NCBI GenBank assembly: GCA_002773855.1
Contig: PEZY01000004.1
Coordinates: 7,839 to 71,838 of the forward strand
Direction of reading: 5' to 3'
DNA from: Candidatus Buchananbacteria bacterium CG10_big_fil_rev_8_21_14_0_10_33_19
Lineage (GTDB): Bacteria > Patescibacteria > ABY1 > 2-01-FULL-39-33
DNA length: 64,000 nt
Positions 8,188 through 16,975 of the stretch are shown piece after piece (within the stretch, counting starts at the first letter, position 1; each line of letters opens with the position of its first letter). The translations under genes and the position numbers were made by a program. Below the pieces are notes generated by a model that saw only the letters and a program-made list of their open reading frames with translations, was not told the origin of the DNA and did no database searches.

Positions 8188-8508
8188 TTAAAGTTTTATT
8201 GTTTTTATAAACCAATCACCCACCTGTTTAGCAAAAGACGCTAATAGCGGTAATTCCCATTTTTCACCCTTAAGTGATTTTAAAATACCTATTATAGCTA
8301 CAATAGTAACTGTGATTGACAATAACCAACCAAAAATCGGAAACCAGAAAAACAAAGATAAGCAAAACAACAAGAAGCCTTGATTAGCATGAAAACGAAT
8401 ATACTCGTTATTCTTTCTGGCTGCCAATGCTACTATAGAAAGAATCCACACATAACTAATTGCACTCCAGATTTTCTCTTCTTGAGAAATTTTTTTAGAC
8501 TGAGTCAT
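8188..8508 (-). CDS. DUF4870/Tic20-like membrane protein
   Basis: 106 residues with three hydrophobic segments. The start EEKIWSAISYVW, then RFHANQGFLLF, is the typical pattern of DUF4870-type small membrane proteins, whose role is not established. It lies between another membrane protein (8522-8944) and pyk, with gaps of 13 and 5 bases, so the three are probably co-transcribed. Confidence 0.75.
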   Translation of the reverse strand: MTQSKKISQEEKIWSAISYVWILSIVALAARKNNEYIRFHANQGFLLFCLSLFFWFPIFGWLLSITVTIVAIIGILKSLKGEKWELPLLASFAKQVGDWFIKTIKL

Positions 8509-8521
8509 AATTTTTATTTAA

Positions 8522-8944
8522 TTATTTTTTAATATTAGAAGCATAAATTATAAATATAGCCACTAGTGAACCAACTATCGCGACTGTAGTAGTTTCGGTA
8601 ATGACATTAAAAAATTTCCAAATTCTAAAACCATCAGCAAAACGATAAAGAGAAATACCAAAACCGATTACAAAACCACCTAAAACTCCTGAAATTGTAG
8701 CAATGGCCGCACTACTGCCAAAATTCTTAGCTGATCTAATAGCAATATTTATCAACACACTCAAACGAATAATCCATGACATAATTTCTACTTGTTCAAA
8801 AAATAAACCAGAGCCCAACTTAGTAGAAAAAAAACGAAAAACTATTTCTAAAACCAAAGCCAAAATAACTGGCCATTTAATAAACTTCAAATAGACAGCA
8901 AAATCTATGGGTTCCCAAATTTTAGATGATTTTTCGTATTCCAT
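8522..8944 (-). CDS. Four-helix membrane protein, unknown
   Basis: 140 residues with a cytosolic start and about four membrane helices (residues ~23-43, 55-70, 78-100, 118-137). A Gly-rich helix (GVLGGFVIGFGISLY) is notable. No motif known to me. Likely first gene of a membrane protein/DUF4870/pyk unit. Confidence 0.6.
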   Translation of the reverse strand: MEYEKSSKIWEPIDFAVYLKFIKWPVILALVLEIVFRFFSTKLGSGLFFEQVEIMSWIIRLSVLINIAIRSAKNFGSSAAIATISGVLGGFVIGFGISLYRFADGFRIWKFFNVITETTTVAIVGSLVAIFIIYASNIKK

Positions 8945-8984
8945 ATTACCTATACATTATACCTTATTTTATCAATAAATAAAA

Positions 8985-9010
8985 AATCCGACATACCACA
9001 ATGTCGGATT
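8985..9010 (-). terminator. Terminator after the peroxiredoxin gene
   Basis: Perfect 10-bp stem (8985-8994 with 9001-9010), six-base loop, T-run on the minus strand. Confidence 0.85.
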
Positions 9011-9024
9011 AGATATAAAGCTTT

Positions 9025-9615
9025 TTATATTTTACCCACTAAATCTAAGTCCGGCTTTAGGGTAGAGCCACCTGGCTGCCAACTAGCTGGACAAACCTGA
9101 TCACCATGCTTACTAACAAAAATTGCTGCTTGTAACTTTCTTACCAATTCTTGAGCTGACCTACCGATACTATTATCATTCACCTCGATAACTTTAATAA
9201 CACCCTGAGGATTTATTATAAATGTACCCCTTAAGGCCTCGCCTTTTTCTTCGATATAAACTCCAAGCGATTGAGACAGTCTAGCGGTTTGATCAGAGGC
9301 CATAGGAAAAGCAATATGCTTAATTGTTTCTGAGGTGTCGTGCCAAGCCTTGTGAGAATACACATTATCAGTACTAACACTAATAACCTCGGCGCCTAAT
9401 TTTTTTAAGTTATCATAATTTTCTGCCATTTCTTTTAATTCTGTCGGACAGACAAATGTAAAATCAGCTGGATAAAAAAATAGAATCAACCATTTACCCC
9501 TGTAATCTGACAATTTTATTTTTTTAATTTTTTCTTGATGATAAATCTCTAATTCTAAATCTGGCAAATAACTATTAATTAGATTGGTGCCAGTTAATAC
9601 TTCTTTATTTTCCAT
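9025..9615 (-). CDS. ahpC: AhpC-type 2-Cys peroxiredoxin
   Basis: 196 residues, typical size. It reduces peroxides through a peroxidatic Cys in FTFVCPTE (about Cys56) and a resolving Cys in DQVCPASW (about Cys175). The WLILFFYPADF strand and the C-terminal tail are those of typical 2-Cys enzymes. It is followed upstream (transcription order: rubredoxin first, then this gene, 14 bases apart) by rubredoxin, a possible electron donor. No AhpF is seen in the window. Cytosolic peroxide defence. Confidence 0.95.
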   Translation of the reverse strand: MENKEVLTGTNLINSYLPDLELEIYHQEKIKKIKLSDYRGKWLILFFYPADFTFVCPTELKEMAENYDNLKKLGAEVISVSTDNVYSHKAWHDTSETIKHIAFPMASDQTARLSQSLGVYIEEKGEALRGTFIINPQGVIKVIEVNDNSIGRSAQELVRKLQAAIFVSKHGDQVCPASWQPGGSTLKPDLDLVGKI

Positions 9616-9629
9616 TGTATATTTATTTA

Positions 9630-9791
9630 TTAATCATATAAATCAAATTCACCTTTATTGGCCTTACAGGTAGGGCACTGCCAATCTATTGGCAATTCAA
9701 CAAAGGCTGTATTACCGGCGATATTATGGTCTGGATCACCGCTTTCTGGATCATAAATCTCTCCACAAATACGACAAATATATTTTTGCAT
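9630..9791 (-). CDS. Rubredoxin
   Basis: 53 residues from MQKYICRICG at 9791; a longer frame to 9851 adds a hydrophobic stretch foreign to the family and was rejected. The four iron ligands are C6-x2-C9 and C39-x2-C42 (CRIC and CPTC), with the usual DPESGDP loop. A one-electron carrier in the cytosol. Pairing with the peroxiredoxin is a well-known oxygen/peroxide defence arrangement in anaerobes, so it may feed electrons to it; that link is inferred from the neighbourhood. Confidence 0.96.
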   Translation of the reverse strand: MQKYICRICGEIYDPESGDPDHNIAGNTAFVELPIDWQCPTCKANKGEFDLYD

Positions 9792-9908
9792 ATTTTTTAA
9801 ATTATTAATTAATAATGGAATCAATCTATGAAAGAACAATAATTTAAACAAACAATTGACTACTTTAATTTTATCAAAAAATTAAATTTAAAGACAGTAA
9901 AGCGATAT

Positions 9909-11480
9909 CTATCTCAAAATAGTCATAATAGCTCGAACAATAAACCTAATATTATACTGCCTTTGGTATAATAGTGGCACTTTATTGTTTAAATTTAATA
10001 ATTTTTTAACAGCTATTTTGGCCGAACGCACAGACGACTCAACAGTAAAAACAATTTCATTTTTAATTTCCACATATTGACCAATAAAAGCTAAATTTTT
10101 TGAACCTTTTGGCACTACTAATGGACGATCATTTTTATGTCGAGGCATAAATTGACTAGTAATATAAGGTAGCATTACCGGCACACAATTAGCTTGGGCA
10201 ATAATTGATCCTCGATACTCGGTAAATCCTAAATGAGCACATAATTCCTCTAGTATTTCTTGACCGGTGCAACCTGACATTTTTTTCTTAACATAATTAC
10301 CAATTTTATTTGGCAATAAACCATAACCCCAACAAACAAAAACATTTTTAGGTTGATTAATAAAATATGGTTGATATGGCAAAGCTATCGACATTAACCA
10401 ATTTGAACCTTTAAAAGTAATCAAGCCACCGGTACCAGCCAGATTGCCAGTTAATTTTTCTACTAATTCAAAAAATAATTCGTTATCAAAAGTAATAGTA
10501 AAAGACTCAAAACTAGATTTATTAATAGACTGAAAAAAAACATTAGGCTGGCCAAAGTCTGCTGATTTTTTAGCTATTTTTTGCCATAATGATTTATGAT
10601 TTAAAAAATTATTATTTGGCATTTTTGTCATTGAGCCAGCACTTGAACTAGCTGTGATTGATCCATTAGTTACAAAAACCAAATCACCTGACTGCACCTT
10701 AATAGACTTTTTATTGTTCACAAAAGATATACTAGTCACTATTTTAGTGTGATGATCTTGATCTAATTCAATATCATCAACATTATAGTTTTGTCGAAAA
10801 TTAACCTGGTTTTGTTTCAGCCAATCAATTACTGGTCTAACCATGAAATCGTATTCACAATAAGGAGCACTAACAACAACCTCCATAGTATCAATGGATG
10901 AGGTAGTATGAATAAATCTCACCATATAACGTTTCATTTCCAAAAGACTATGCCATGGTTCAAAGGCAAAAGTAGTGGCCCACTCCAACCAAAAATTAGT
11001 CTTAAAAAAATCAACTGTAAAATAGCTATTAATAGATTTACTAGCAAAAAAGTTTTCCGGCCACAATAACAATTTCACCAACTTATAACGATCCTGCCAA
11101 TTCAAGCCAAGCTTATGAGCATTAACAATCTGACCTTTTTCAATTAATCTAGCTTTGGCCTGAATTTTTACTTTTTTATTAAAATCAAATATATCATCCT
11201 TTAAAGTTTTACTGCGATTATTTGGTGATGGTATTTTTGACAGTAAATCATAAGTACATAAATAAACTTCTCGCTCAAACATTCTATAGCCACGAACCAA
11301 ATAGCCAGACTTGGCCAAATCATGCCCATCCAAGCTACCACCTGATGTTTTATTCTTATCAAAAATAAAAATATTTTTACCATCAAAGCCAGCGTCTTTT
11401 ATTAAAAAAACTGCAGTCGATAAACCAGCTATGCCTGAACCGATTATATAAGCTTTACGATTATTAATTGATTTGATCAT
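9909..11480 (-). CDS. Oleate hydratase-family FAD protein
   Basis: 523 residues. An N-terminal Rossmann site (IIGSGIAGLS, residues 12-21), then GGSLDGHD and RGYRMFERE, the place of the RGGREM FAD-loop motif of oleate hydratases (myosin-cross-reactive antigen family). A second family mark is the FAEPWHSxxE-like TFAFEPWHSLLEMKRY. The family hydrates unsaturated fatty acids to hydroxy fatty acids. Here the motif reads RGYRMF, so the usual Glu after Arg is Met67; some family members are known to have Met there. It is shorter than most (550-650) at the C-terminus. Very close homologues in such a reduced genome, which usually lacks fatty-acid synthesis, would be unusual. Family confident; substrate not. 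Confidence 0.85.
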   Translation of the reverse strand: MIKSINNRKAYIIGSGIAGLSTAVFLIKDAGFDGKNIFIFDKNKTSGGSLDGHDLAKSGYLVRGYRMFEREVYLCTYDLLSKIPSPNNRSKTLKDDIFDFNKKVKIQAKARLIEKGQIVNAHKLGLNWQDRYKLVKLLLWPENFFASKSINSYFTVDFFKTNFWLEWATTFAFEPWHSLLEMKRYMVRFIHTTSSIDTMEVVVSAPYCEYDFMVRPVIDWLKQNQVNFRQNYNVDDIELDQDHHTKIVTSISFVNNKKSIKVQSGDLVFVTNGSITASSSAGSMTKMPNNNFLNHKSLWQKIAKKSADFGQPNVFFQSINKSSFESFTITFDNELFFELVEKLTGNLAGTGGLITFKGSNWLMSIALPYQPYFINQPKNVFVCWGYGLLPNKIGNYVKKKMSGCTGQEILEELCAHLGFTEYRGSIIAQANCVPVMLPYITSQFMPRHKNDRPLVVPKGSKNLAFIGQYVEIKNEIVFTVESSVRSAKIAVKKLLNLNNKVPLLYQRQYNIRFIVRAIMTILR

Positions 11481-11573
11481 TTAAAAAATAAAAACTTCAA
11501 AAACAACTTAAACTTTATTAAGCCTTGTATTTAATTTACCAAAATTTATGACTATTTAACAGTAACAAATAAA

Positions 11574-13736
11574 TTACAATTTTTTTCTTTTTAATAAAAT
11601 CGAATTTAAAACTACTGACACACTAGAAAAAGCCATAGCCAGCCCAGCAAATTCAGCTCGTAACAGCCCAGAAGCGGCAATAGGAATACCAATACTGTTA
11701 TAGAAAAGTGCCCAGAACATATTTTGTTTAATTTTGTTCATAGTTTGCTTACTAAGTCTAATAGATTTAGCTACATCTCTTAAATCATTTTTAATTAAAA
11801 CTACCCCGCCAGTCTCAATAGCAATATCAGTACCACCACCCATAGCAATACCTAAATCAGATTGAGCTAAAGCCGGGGCATCGTTTATACCATCACCAGC
11901 CATAGCTACACTTAAACCATTAGACTGAAGTTCTTTAATTTTTTTAGCTTTATCCTCTGGTAATACTTCAGCCATTACTTCATCAACACCAACTTTTTGA
12001 GCAATAGCTTCTGCAGTTTTTTTATTATCACCAGTAATCATGATAGTTCTAATGCCTAAATCTTTCAATTTTTTAATAGCTTCAATAGAGGTGTCCTTAA
12101 TAGTGTCGGCTACAGCTACCAAACCAGTTAATTTATTCTCTACCGCAATTAACATAACGGTCTTACCTTCACCTTCTAATTGATATTTTTTACTTTTAAC
12201 TTCTGAGCCAATATCAATATTATTTTGAGACATTAATTTATCGGTGCCAACAAAAATTAATCTATTATTTATTTTTCCTTCTACACCGTGACCAGATAAT
12301 GATTTAAAATTAGTTGGTTCAATTATTTTTATTTTTTTATTTTTAGCATATTTAACGATTGATTCAGCCAGTGGGTGCTCAGAAACATTTTCTAGTGAAG
12401 CCACTAAAGACAAAAGATCATTATCAGATACACCATAGCTCATAAAATCAGTTACTTCTGGCTCACCTTTAGTAATAGTACCAGTCTTATCAAAAACCAC
12501 CACTTTTATTTTGTTAGCAATTTCTAGTGCTTCACCACCCTTAATTAAAATACCATGTTCGGCTCCCTTGCCAGTGCCAACAATAATAGCGGTTGGCGTG
12601 GCTAGTCCTAGAGCACAAGGACACGCTATTACTAAAACAGCTGTAAAAACCATTAGAGCAGCCACAAAAGTTGCACCAATTATAAAATACCAAACTATAA
12701 AAGTTATAATCGCTATAACAATAACTACTGGCACAAAAATACTAGAAACTCGATCAGCAAATTTTTGAATTGGCGCTTTTTGACCCTGAGCCTCTTCGAC
12801 AATTTTAATAATTTGCGAAAGCATTGTATCTTTACCAACTTTGGTAGTTTTAAACTTAAAACTACCAGTTTTATTGATAGTAGCTCCAATTACCAAGTCG
12901 CCAATATTTTTTTCTTTAGGAATGCTTTCACCAGAAACCATAGATTCATCTACACTAGAATGACCACTAACAACTTCTCCGTCAACTGGCACTTTTTCAC
13001 CTGGGCGCACGATAATCACGTCATTAACTACCACTTCATCAATTGGCACATTAACTTCTTGACCATCTTTTAAAACACAGGCAGTTTTAGCTCTTAAACC
13101 CATTAATTTCTGAATGGCCTGACCAGCCCTACCCTTAGCTCTGGCTTCTAACCATTTACCTAATATAACAAAAGTAATTAAAAGTGAAGAAGTTTCAAAA
13201 AATACATCTCCTTCAATTATAAAAGTCGTAGCCAAACTATAAAAAAAAGCCGCACTAGTGCCAATAGTAATCAAAGAATCCATATTAGCAGTCCTGTCCT
13301 TAAGAGCATAATAAGCACCGCGATAAAATCTAAAGCCAATATAAAATTGAACTATGGTTGCCAAGAAGGCTTGAACCATCCGACTTTCCAGTGACATGTT
13401 TTTCAACACCATCGACAAAACCAAAATTGGCAAAGACAAAACCAAACTCAAAACAAATAAATTTCTTTCTTTTTTTATTTCTATTTCTTTGGAAATACTA
13501 TTATGATCATGGGTTTTTTCACTAATAAGAGTTGCACCATAACCACCATCTTTAACAGCCTCAATAATTTTATTGTCATCTACTTTAGTTTTATCATATT
13601 CTACTGACGCTTTTTCAATAGCAAAATTAACATTAGCTTTGCTAACGCCTGGTATTTTTTGTAATTTTTTTTCTATGATCAAAGCACAACTAGCACAATG
13701 CATGCCAGAAATTTCATATTCTTTTTTATTAGACAT
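11574..13736 (-). CDS. copA: Copper-transporting P1B-type ATPase
   Basis: 720 residues. An N-terminal HMA domain with GMHCASC (Cys14, Cys17), eight expected membrane helices, the transport motif CPC (Cys372-Pro-Cys374), phosphorylation site DKTGT (Asp416), the HP dipeptide (SEHPL, ~454) and GDGINDAPALAQSD in the hinge. YN in helix 7 (ALFYNS) and MxxS in helix 8 (AMAFSSVS) fit Cu+ specificity. It pumps Cu+ across the membrane, probably outwards. The following block of copper and thiol genes (13775-16862) is transcribed ahead of it in the same direction. Confidence 0.95.
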   Translation of the reverse strand: MSNKKEYEISGMHCASCALIIEKKLQKIPGVSKANVNFAIEKASVEYDKTKVDDNKIIEAVKDGGYGATLISEKTHDHNSISKEIEIKKERNLFVLSLVLSLPILVLSMVLKNMSLESRMVQAFLATIVQFYIGFRFYRGAYYALKDRTANMDSLITIGTSAAFFYSLATTFIIEGDVFFETSSLLITFVILGKWLEARAKGRAGQAIQKLMGLRAKTACVLKDGQEVNVPIDEVVVNDVIIVRPGEKVPVDGEVVSGHSSVDESMVSGESIPKEKNIGDLVIGATINKTGSFKFKTTKVGKDTMLSQIIKIVEEAQGQKAPIQKFADRVSSIFVPVVIVIAIITFIVWYFIIGATFVAALMVFTAVLVIACPCALGLATPTAIIVGTGKGAEHGILIKGGEALEIANKIKVVVFDKTGTITKGEPEVTDFMSYGVSDNDLLSLVASLENVSEHPLAESIVKYAKNKKIKIIEPTNFKSLSGHGVEGKINNRLIFVGTDKLMSQNNIDIGSEVKSKKYQLEGEGKTVMLIAVENKLTGLVAVADTIKDTSIEAIKKLKDLGIRTIMITGDNKKTAEAIAQKVGVDEVMAEVLPEDKAKKIKELQSNGLSVAMAGDGINDAPALAQSDLGIAMGGGTDIAIETGGVVLIKNDLRDVAKSIRLSKQTMNKIKQNMFWALFYNSIGIPIAASGLLRAEFAGLAMAFSSVSVVLNSILLKRKKL

Positions 13737-13774
13737 ATATATTTAATTATTAATTTAATAATAATTGAGATTAA

Positions 13775-15094
13775 TTATTTAACAATAAATTTTCCAGTGT
13801 ACATACCCATAGTACAAGAAAATTTGATTTCACCGGTTTTAGTTGGGGTAAATTCAATAATGTTTTCGCCTTTTTTTAGCCCTACATTAATACCATAGTC
13901 ACGCATCATTAAACTGGAAGCACAAGTAAATGGATTAGTAGAATTAATAATCCATTTCACTGGTTGACCAACTTTTACAGTTAATACATTTGGTGTATAA
14001 CCACCACCATCTTGAGTCATCCTAATAATTTGTGCTTCACCTTTATACTCTATTTGTTTATTTCCAGTTGATTTAAAAGATATTAAATGGCTAGCATTAG
14101 TTATATTGTAAACACCTAAAATAATGACTAACAAACCTGAAGTCATAAAAAATATTCTAGCTGTCCTACCTTTAAATACTGAAGCTAAACCACCAACACT
14201 TAACAACCCAGGAGAAGTGCCTAATGCAAAAAGCATCATAACCATAGCTCCCGCCATAAAATTACCAGTACTAACTGCATAAAGTTGCATGGCTTGAGTA
14301 AAGCCACAAGGCAAGAAAAAAGTTAAAGCACCCAAAGTAATAGAATTTCTAATGCTATATTTTTTGTCATGACTATTGATACCCAAAAATTTAGCTACCG
14401 AAGCCGGCAAACTAATATTTTTGTTTCGCAAGGCAGGAAATATCTCAATCAATTTTAAACCTAAAAAAATCATCACCCCACCAACCAAAGCAGTTAAGAC
14501 ACCTAAAGTATTACCAGACATCCGAAAAGCCGTACCCATTAACCCAACTAAGCCACCCAATAAACCAAAGCCGACAATCCGACCTAAATTAAAGTAAAAA
14601 TGAGGAACAAATTTTTGTGAAATAGTAGCTTCTGGATGAGATTCTGAGTATCTAGCTGATAATCCCAAAACTAAACCACCTACTAAAGCCATGCAGGTAG
14701 ACACACCTGCTACTAAACCAACCAAAAGAGCGGTAAATAACCCAGTGTTACCATTCCCAAAGTCTAATTTATCAATTCCTAATTGACTAACAATTAAAAT
14801 AAGTACGGCCAATATCGTTACGGCAATCAAAAGATCACGATAGTCGCGGTAATCAATAGATAATAATGGCAATTTACTATCCTTACCCATTTGATAACCA
14901 GCATTGATTATCTCATTGGAGATTTGTTCATTAGAAGGCTCTTTACCATGATAGGATAATGCCACTTCACCAGTCCGTTGATTAGCTTTAACGCTAGTAA
15001 CATTATGAATATTTTTAAGCTGATCCTCGATTAAAATTTCACAGGATTTACAGTGCATCCCGCTAACAAAAACTTTTTTAGTCTTTTGACTCAT
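13775..15094 (-). CDS. HMA domain - SafE/DsbD-like transporter - cupredoxin fusion
   Basis: 440 residues from ATG at 15094 (a TTG 12 bases earlier is less likely). Three parts: an HMA domain with GMHCKSC (~residues 8-14), a sulfite-exporter/DsbD-like membrane domain of six to seven helices (residues ~85-325, with STCMALVGG and FFLPCGFTQAMQ, each with a conserved Pro/Cys), and a C-terminal cupredoxin-like domain (~345-440) with copper ligands in FTCASS and FSCTMGMYTG. Such fusions sit beside Cu+ ATPases and are thought to handle copper at the cell surface. It lies 38 bases upstream of copA. Confidence 0.88.
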   Translation of the reverse strand: MSQKTKKVFVSGMHCKSCEILIEDQLKNIHNVTSVKANQRTGEVALSYHGKEPSNEQISNEIINAGYQMGKDSKLPLLSIDYRDYRDLLIAVTILAVLILIVSQLGIDKLDFGNGNTGLFTALLVGLVAGVSTCMALVGGLVLGLSARYSESHPEATISQKFVPHFYFNLGRIVGFGLLGGLVGLMGTAFRMSGNTLGVLTALVGGVMIFLGLKLIEIFPALRNKNISLPASVAKFLGINSHDKKYSIRNSITLGALTFFLPCGFTQAMQLYAVSTGNFMAGAMVMMLFALGTSPGLLSVGGLASVFKGRTARIFFMTSGLLVIILGVYNITNASHLISFKSTGNKQIEYKGEAQIIRMTQDGGGYTPNVLTVKVGQPVKWIINSTNPFTCASSLMMRDYGINVGLKKGENIIEFTPTKTGEIKFSCTMGMYTGKFIVK

Positions 15095-15145
15095 ATTAAT
15101 AAACAAAAATTAATTAAACAACTAAACTAATTAATAATGAGTTGC

Positions 15146-15568
15146 TTAATAAATTTTGGGATGTAAAATACCGGCACTAAAAATATAAGGAAGATAATAA
15201 AATAATTTAAAACCACCGTATTTTATTCTGGTTAACCTAAAATAAAAACTAACGGCGGTTTGAATAATAGTTGATATTAAATTAAACAAAATAAATGACA
15301 CAACAGTGAGCAATAAAGCCAGTAATAATTTATTAGTTGGTAAGGCAAAGTCTCCGACATCAAAACTATAACTAGTAACTCCGGCTGACTGATGGCTGTT
15401 ACTACAACAATCAAGTGTTGTGTTCATAACATGATGATTGACACTAGAATTTGAAAAAATAGCATTCCAAATACCAAAATGACAAGAAAAAATTACCACC
15501 AACAAAACAACTAATGAAACTAGAGAAATTATTTTTTTTTGTAATTTTAACGTCATCATTTTAATCAC
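15146..15568 (-). CDS. Small membrane protein of the copper cluster
   Basis: 140 residues with an N-terminal helix (~10-30), an extracytoplasmic loop rich in possible metal ligands (CHFGIW, HHVMNTTLDCCSNSH), and a second helix (~75-105). Located between the DsbA-like gene (6 bases away) and the SafE fusion, so a role in copper handling is plausible. The Cys/His/Met loop is visible directly; the function is inferred. No family recognised. Confidence 0.6.
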   Translation of the reverse strand: MIKMMTLKLQKKIISLVSLVVLLVVIFSCHFGIWNAIFSNSSVNHHVMNTTLDCCSNSHQSAGVTSYSFDVGDFALPTNKLLLALLLTVVSFILFNLISTIIQTAVSFYFRLTRIKYGGFKLFYYLPYIFSAGILHPKIY

Positions 15569-15574
15569 TAATAA

Positions 15575-16258
15575 CTATTTCAACAAAGAATCAATTTGAG
15601 CTTTTAAACTAGAATACGGCACTGCCCCACCTAGAGCTTGGCCATTTAAGAAACTACCGGGAGTACCAGTAACGCCAGCCGCAATACCGGCTTGCAAATG
15701 TTGTTCTACAAAATCATTATATTTACCAGAGTCTAAACAATCATTAAACTTATTAACATCTAAGCCTAAATTTGTAGCCGCGTTTTTTAAGAAGTTAATA
15801 CCACCTGATTGAATAGAGCTTTGATTAGCGTACAAGAAATCATGAAATTCCCAAAACTTGTTTTGTTCACCAGCACACTCTGAAGCCTGAGCTGATTTTC
15901 TGGCATAAGGATGAATACTATCAAGTGGGAAATGTCTGTACACTACTCTAATCTTATCACTATAATCTTTTAGTAAGGTGTCGATAGAGGTATTAAAACT
16001 TTGGCAGTAAGGACACTGAAAATCAGACCATTCTAAAATAGTAATAGCCGCCTGAGGATTACCCTTAATGTGTTCACCGTCTACAATTTGCATTAAATTA
16101 GCAGTATCAGGAATTACACCAGCACTGTTGCCAGCTACTTTCCCGCCCTGTGACCTAACAAATAAAATCGATAAAACGATTAAGGCAATAATACTAACAC
16201 CAGATAGACCAGCCAAAAACCCCACCAAAACTTGTTTATTATCTTTAATATCTTCCAT
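15575..16258 (-). CDS. DsbA-family thiol:disulfide oxidoreductase, membrane-anchored
   Basis: 227 residues from MEDIKDNKQV at 16258; the longer frame to 16324 overlaps the upstream gene and was rejected. An N-terminal anchor (~residues 12-32), then a thioredoxin fold with DFQCPYCQSF (active site CPYC), a helical insertion, and the cis-Pro loop GVTGTPGSF. This is the BdbD/DsbA-like group that forms disulfides in exported proteins. Two further Cys (CAGE, CLDSG) may form a structural disulfide. Within the copper operon it could mature the Cys-rich surface proteins; that is inferred. Confidence 0.92.
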   Translation of the reverse strand: MEDIKDNKQVLVGFLAGLSGVSIIALIVLSILFVRSQGGKVAGNSAGVIPDTANLMQIVDGEHIKGNPQAAITILEWSDFQCPYCQSFNTSIDTLLKDYSDKIRVVYRHFPLDSIHPYARKSAQASECAGEQNKFWEFHDFLYANQSSIQSGGINFLKNAATNLGLDVNKFNDCLDSGKYNDFVEQHLQAGIAAGVTGTPGSFLNGQALGGAVPYSSLKAQIDSLLK

Positions 16259-16307
16259 ATAGTTTAATTTATTTTTTAAATACAATAATAATATTATAAT
16301 ACAATAA

Positions 16308-16862
16308 TTAGACTTTACAAGCAAAATTATTATTAATCTTCTTAGCCAATAGGTATATAGAAATTAATAACGATATTATGCCAATTACTCCGAATTCATA
16401 ACCATGAAATGGTAAAAAGCCCAAAAAAGCCGCTGTTGCTGAAAAGCCAAATATAGAAGAAATGATCACTGATCCACAAGAAAAACAACCAACGCCCAAT
16501 AAGCTAACAAGCGATGCCCAAACACTAGCCTTAATACCTTTGGAAATAGAAATCTGTTTTTTAATATAAAAAATTAAAGCCGCAATATTAATACCAAACA
16601 AAATCGAAATGATCGAAATTGTAATTAGAGTTGAGATAACTACACTAGTTTTAATTAATTCTACGAAATTAAAAACTATTTTAATTTTATAATCTAGACT
16701 CAAAAGATCTGAGACAAAAGTATGATACAAAAAGTTATAATTAGCCAACCAAATGCTAGAAACCACAAACAAAAGAGCTGTTATCACGGCTATAGTAATA
16801 TAATTTATATTACCAAAAACTGTTTTAAAAAACATTTTTAAATTATTAATTTTATCAATCAT
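16308..16862 (-). CDS. Membrane protein of the copper/thiol cluster, unknown
   Basis: 184 residues with about four membrane helices; a conserved-looking GVGCFSCGS motif (near residue 122) lies in the third. Likely the first gene of the operon that runs through dsbA-like, the Cys/His-rich protein, the SafE fusion and copA. CxxC inside a helix suggests metal or thiol chemistry, but no family is certain. Confidence 0.6.
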   Translation of the reverse strand: MIDKINNLKMFFKTVFGNINYITIAVITALLFVVSSIWLANYNFLYHTFVSDLLSLDYKIKIVFNFVELIKTSVVISTLITISIISILFGINIAALIFYIKKQISISKGIKASVWASLVSLLGVGCFSCGSVIISSIFGFSATAAFLGFLPFHGYEFGVIGIISLLISIYLLAKKINNNFACKV

Positions 16863-16930
16863 AAACTAGATATTTATTAAATAAACTATACCCTATTTTC
16901 TCATTATATTAGACTAAAGTCAATCAATTA

Positions 16931-16964
16931 AAAAATTCTTGATAGATATCTATCAAGAATTTTT
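16931..16964 (-). terminator. groEL terminator
   Basis: A perfect 34-base palindrome (17-base arms) ending in AAAAA/TTTTT, just beyond the groEL stop. Confidence 0.85.
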
Positions 16965-16975
16965 AATAAAATCAA

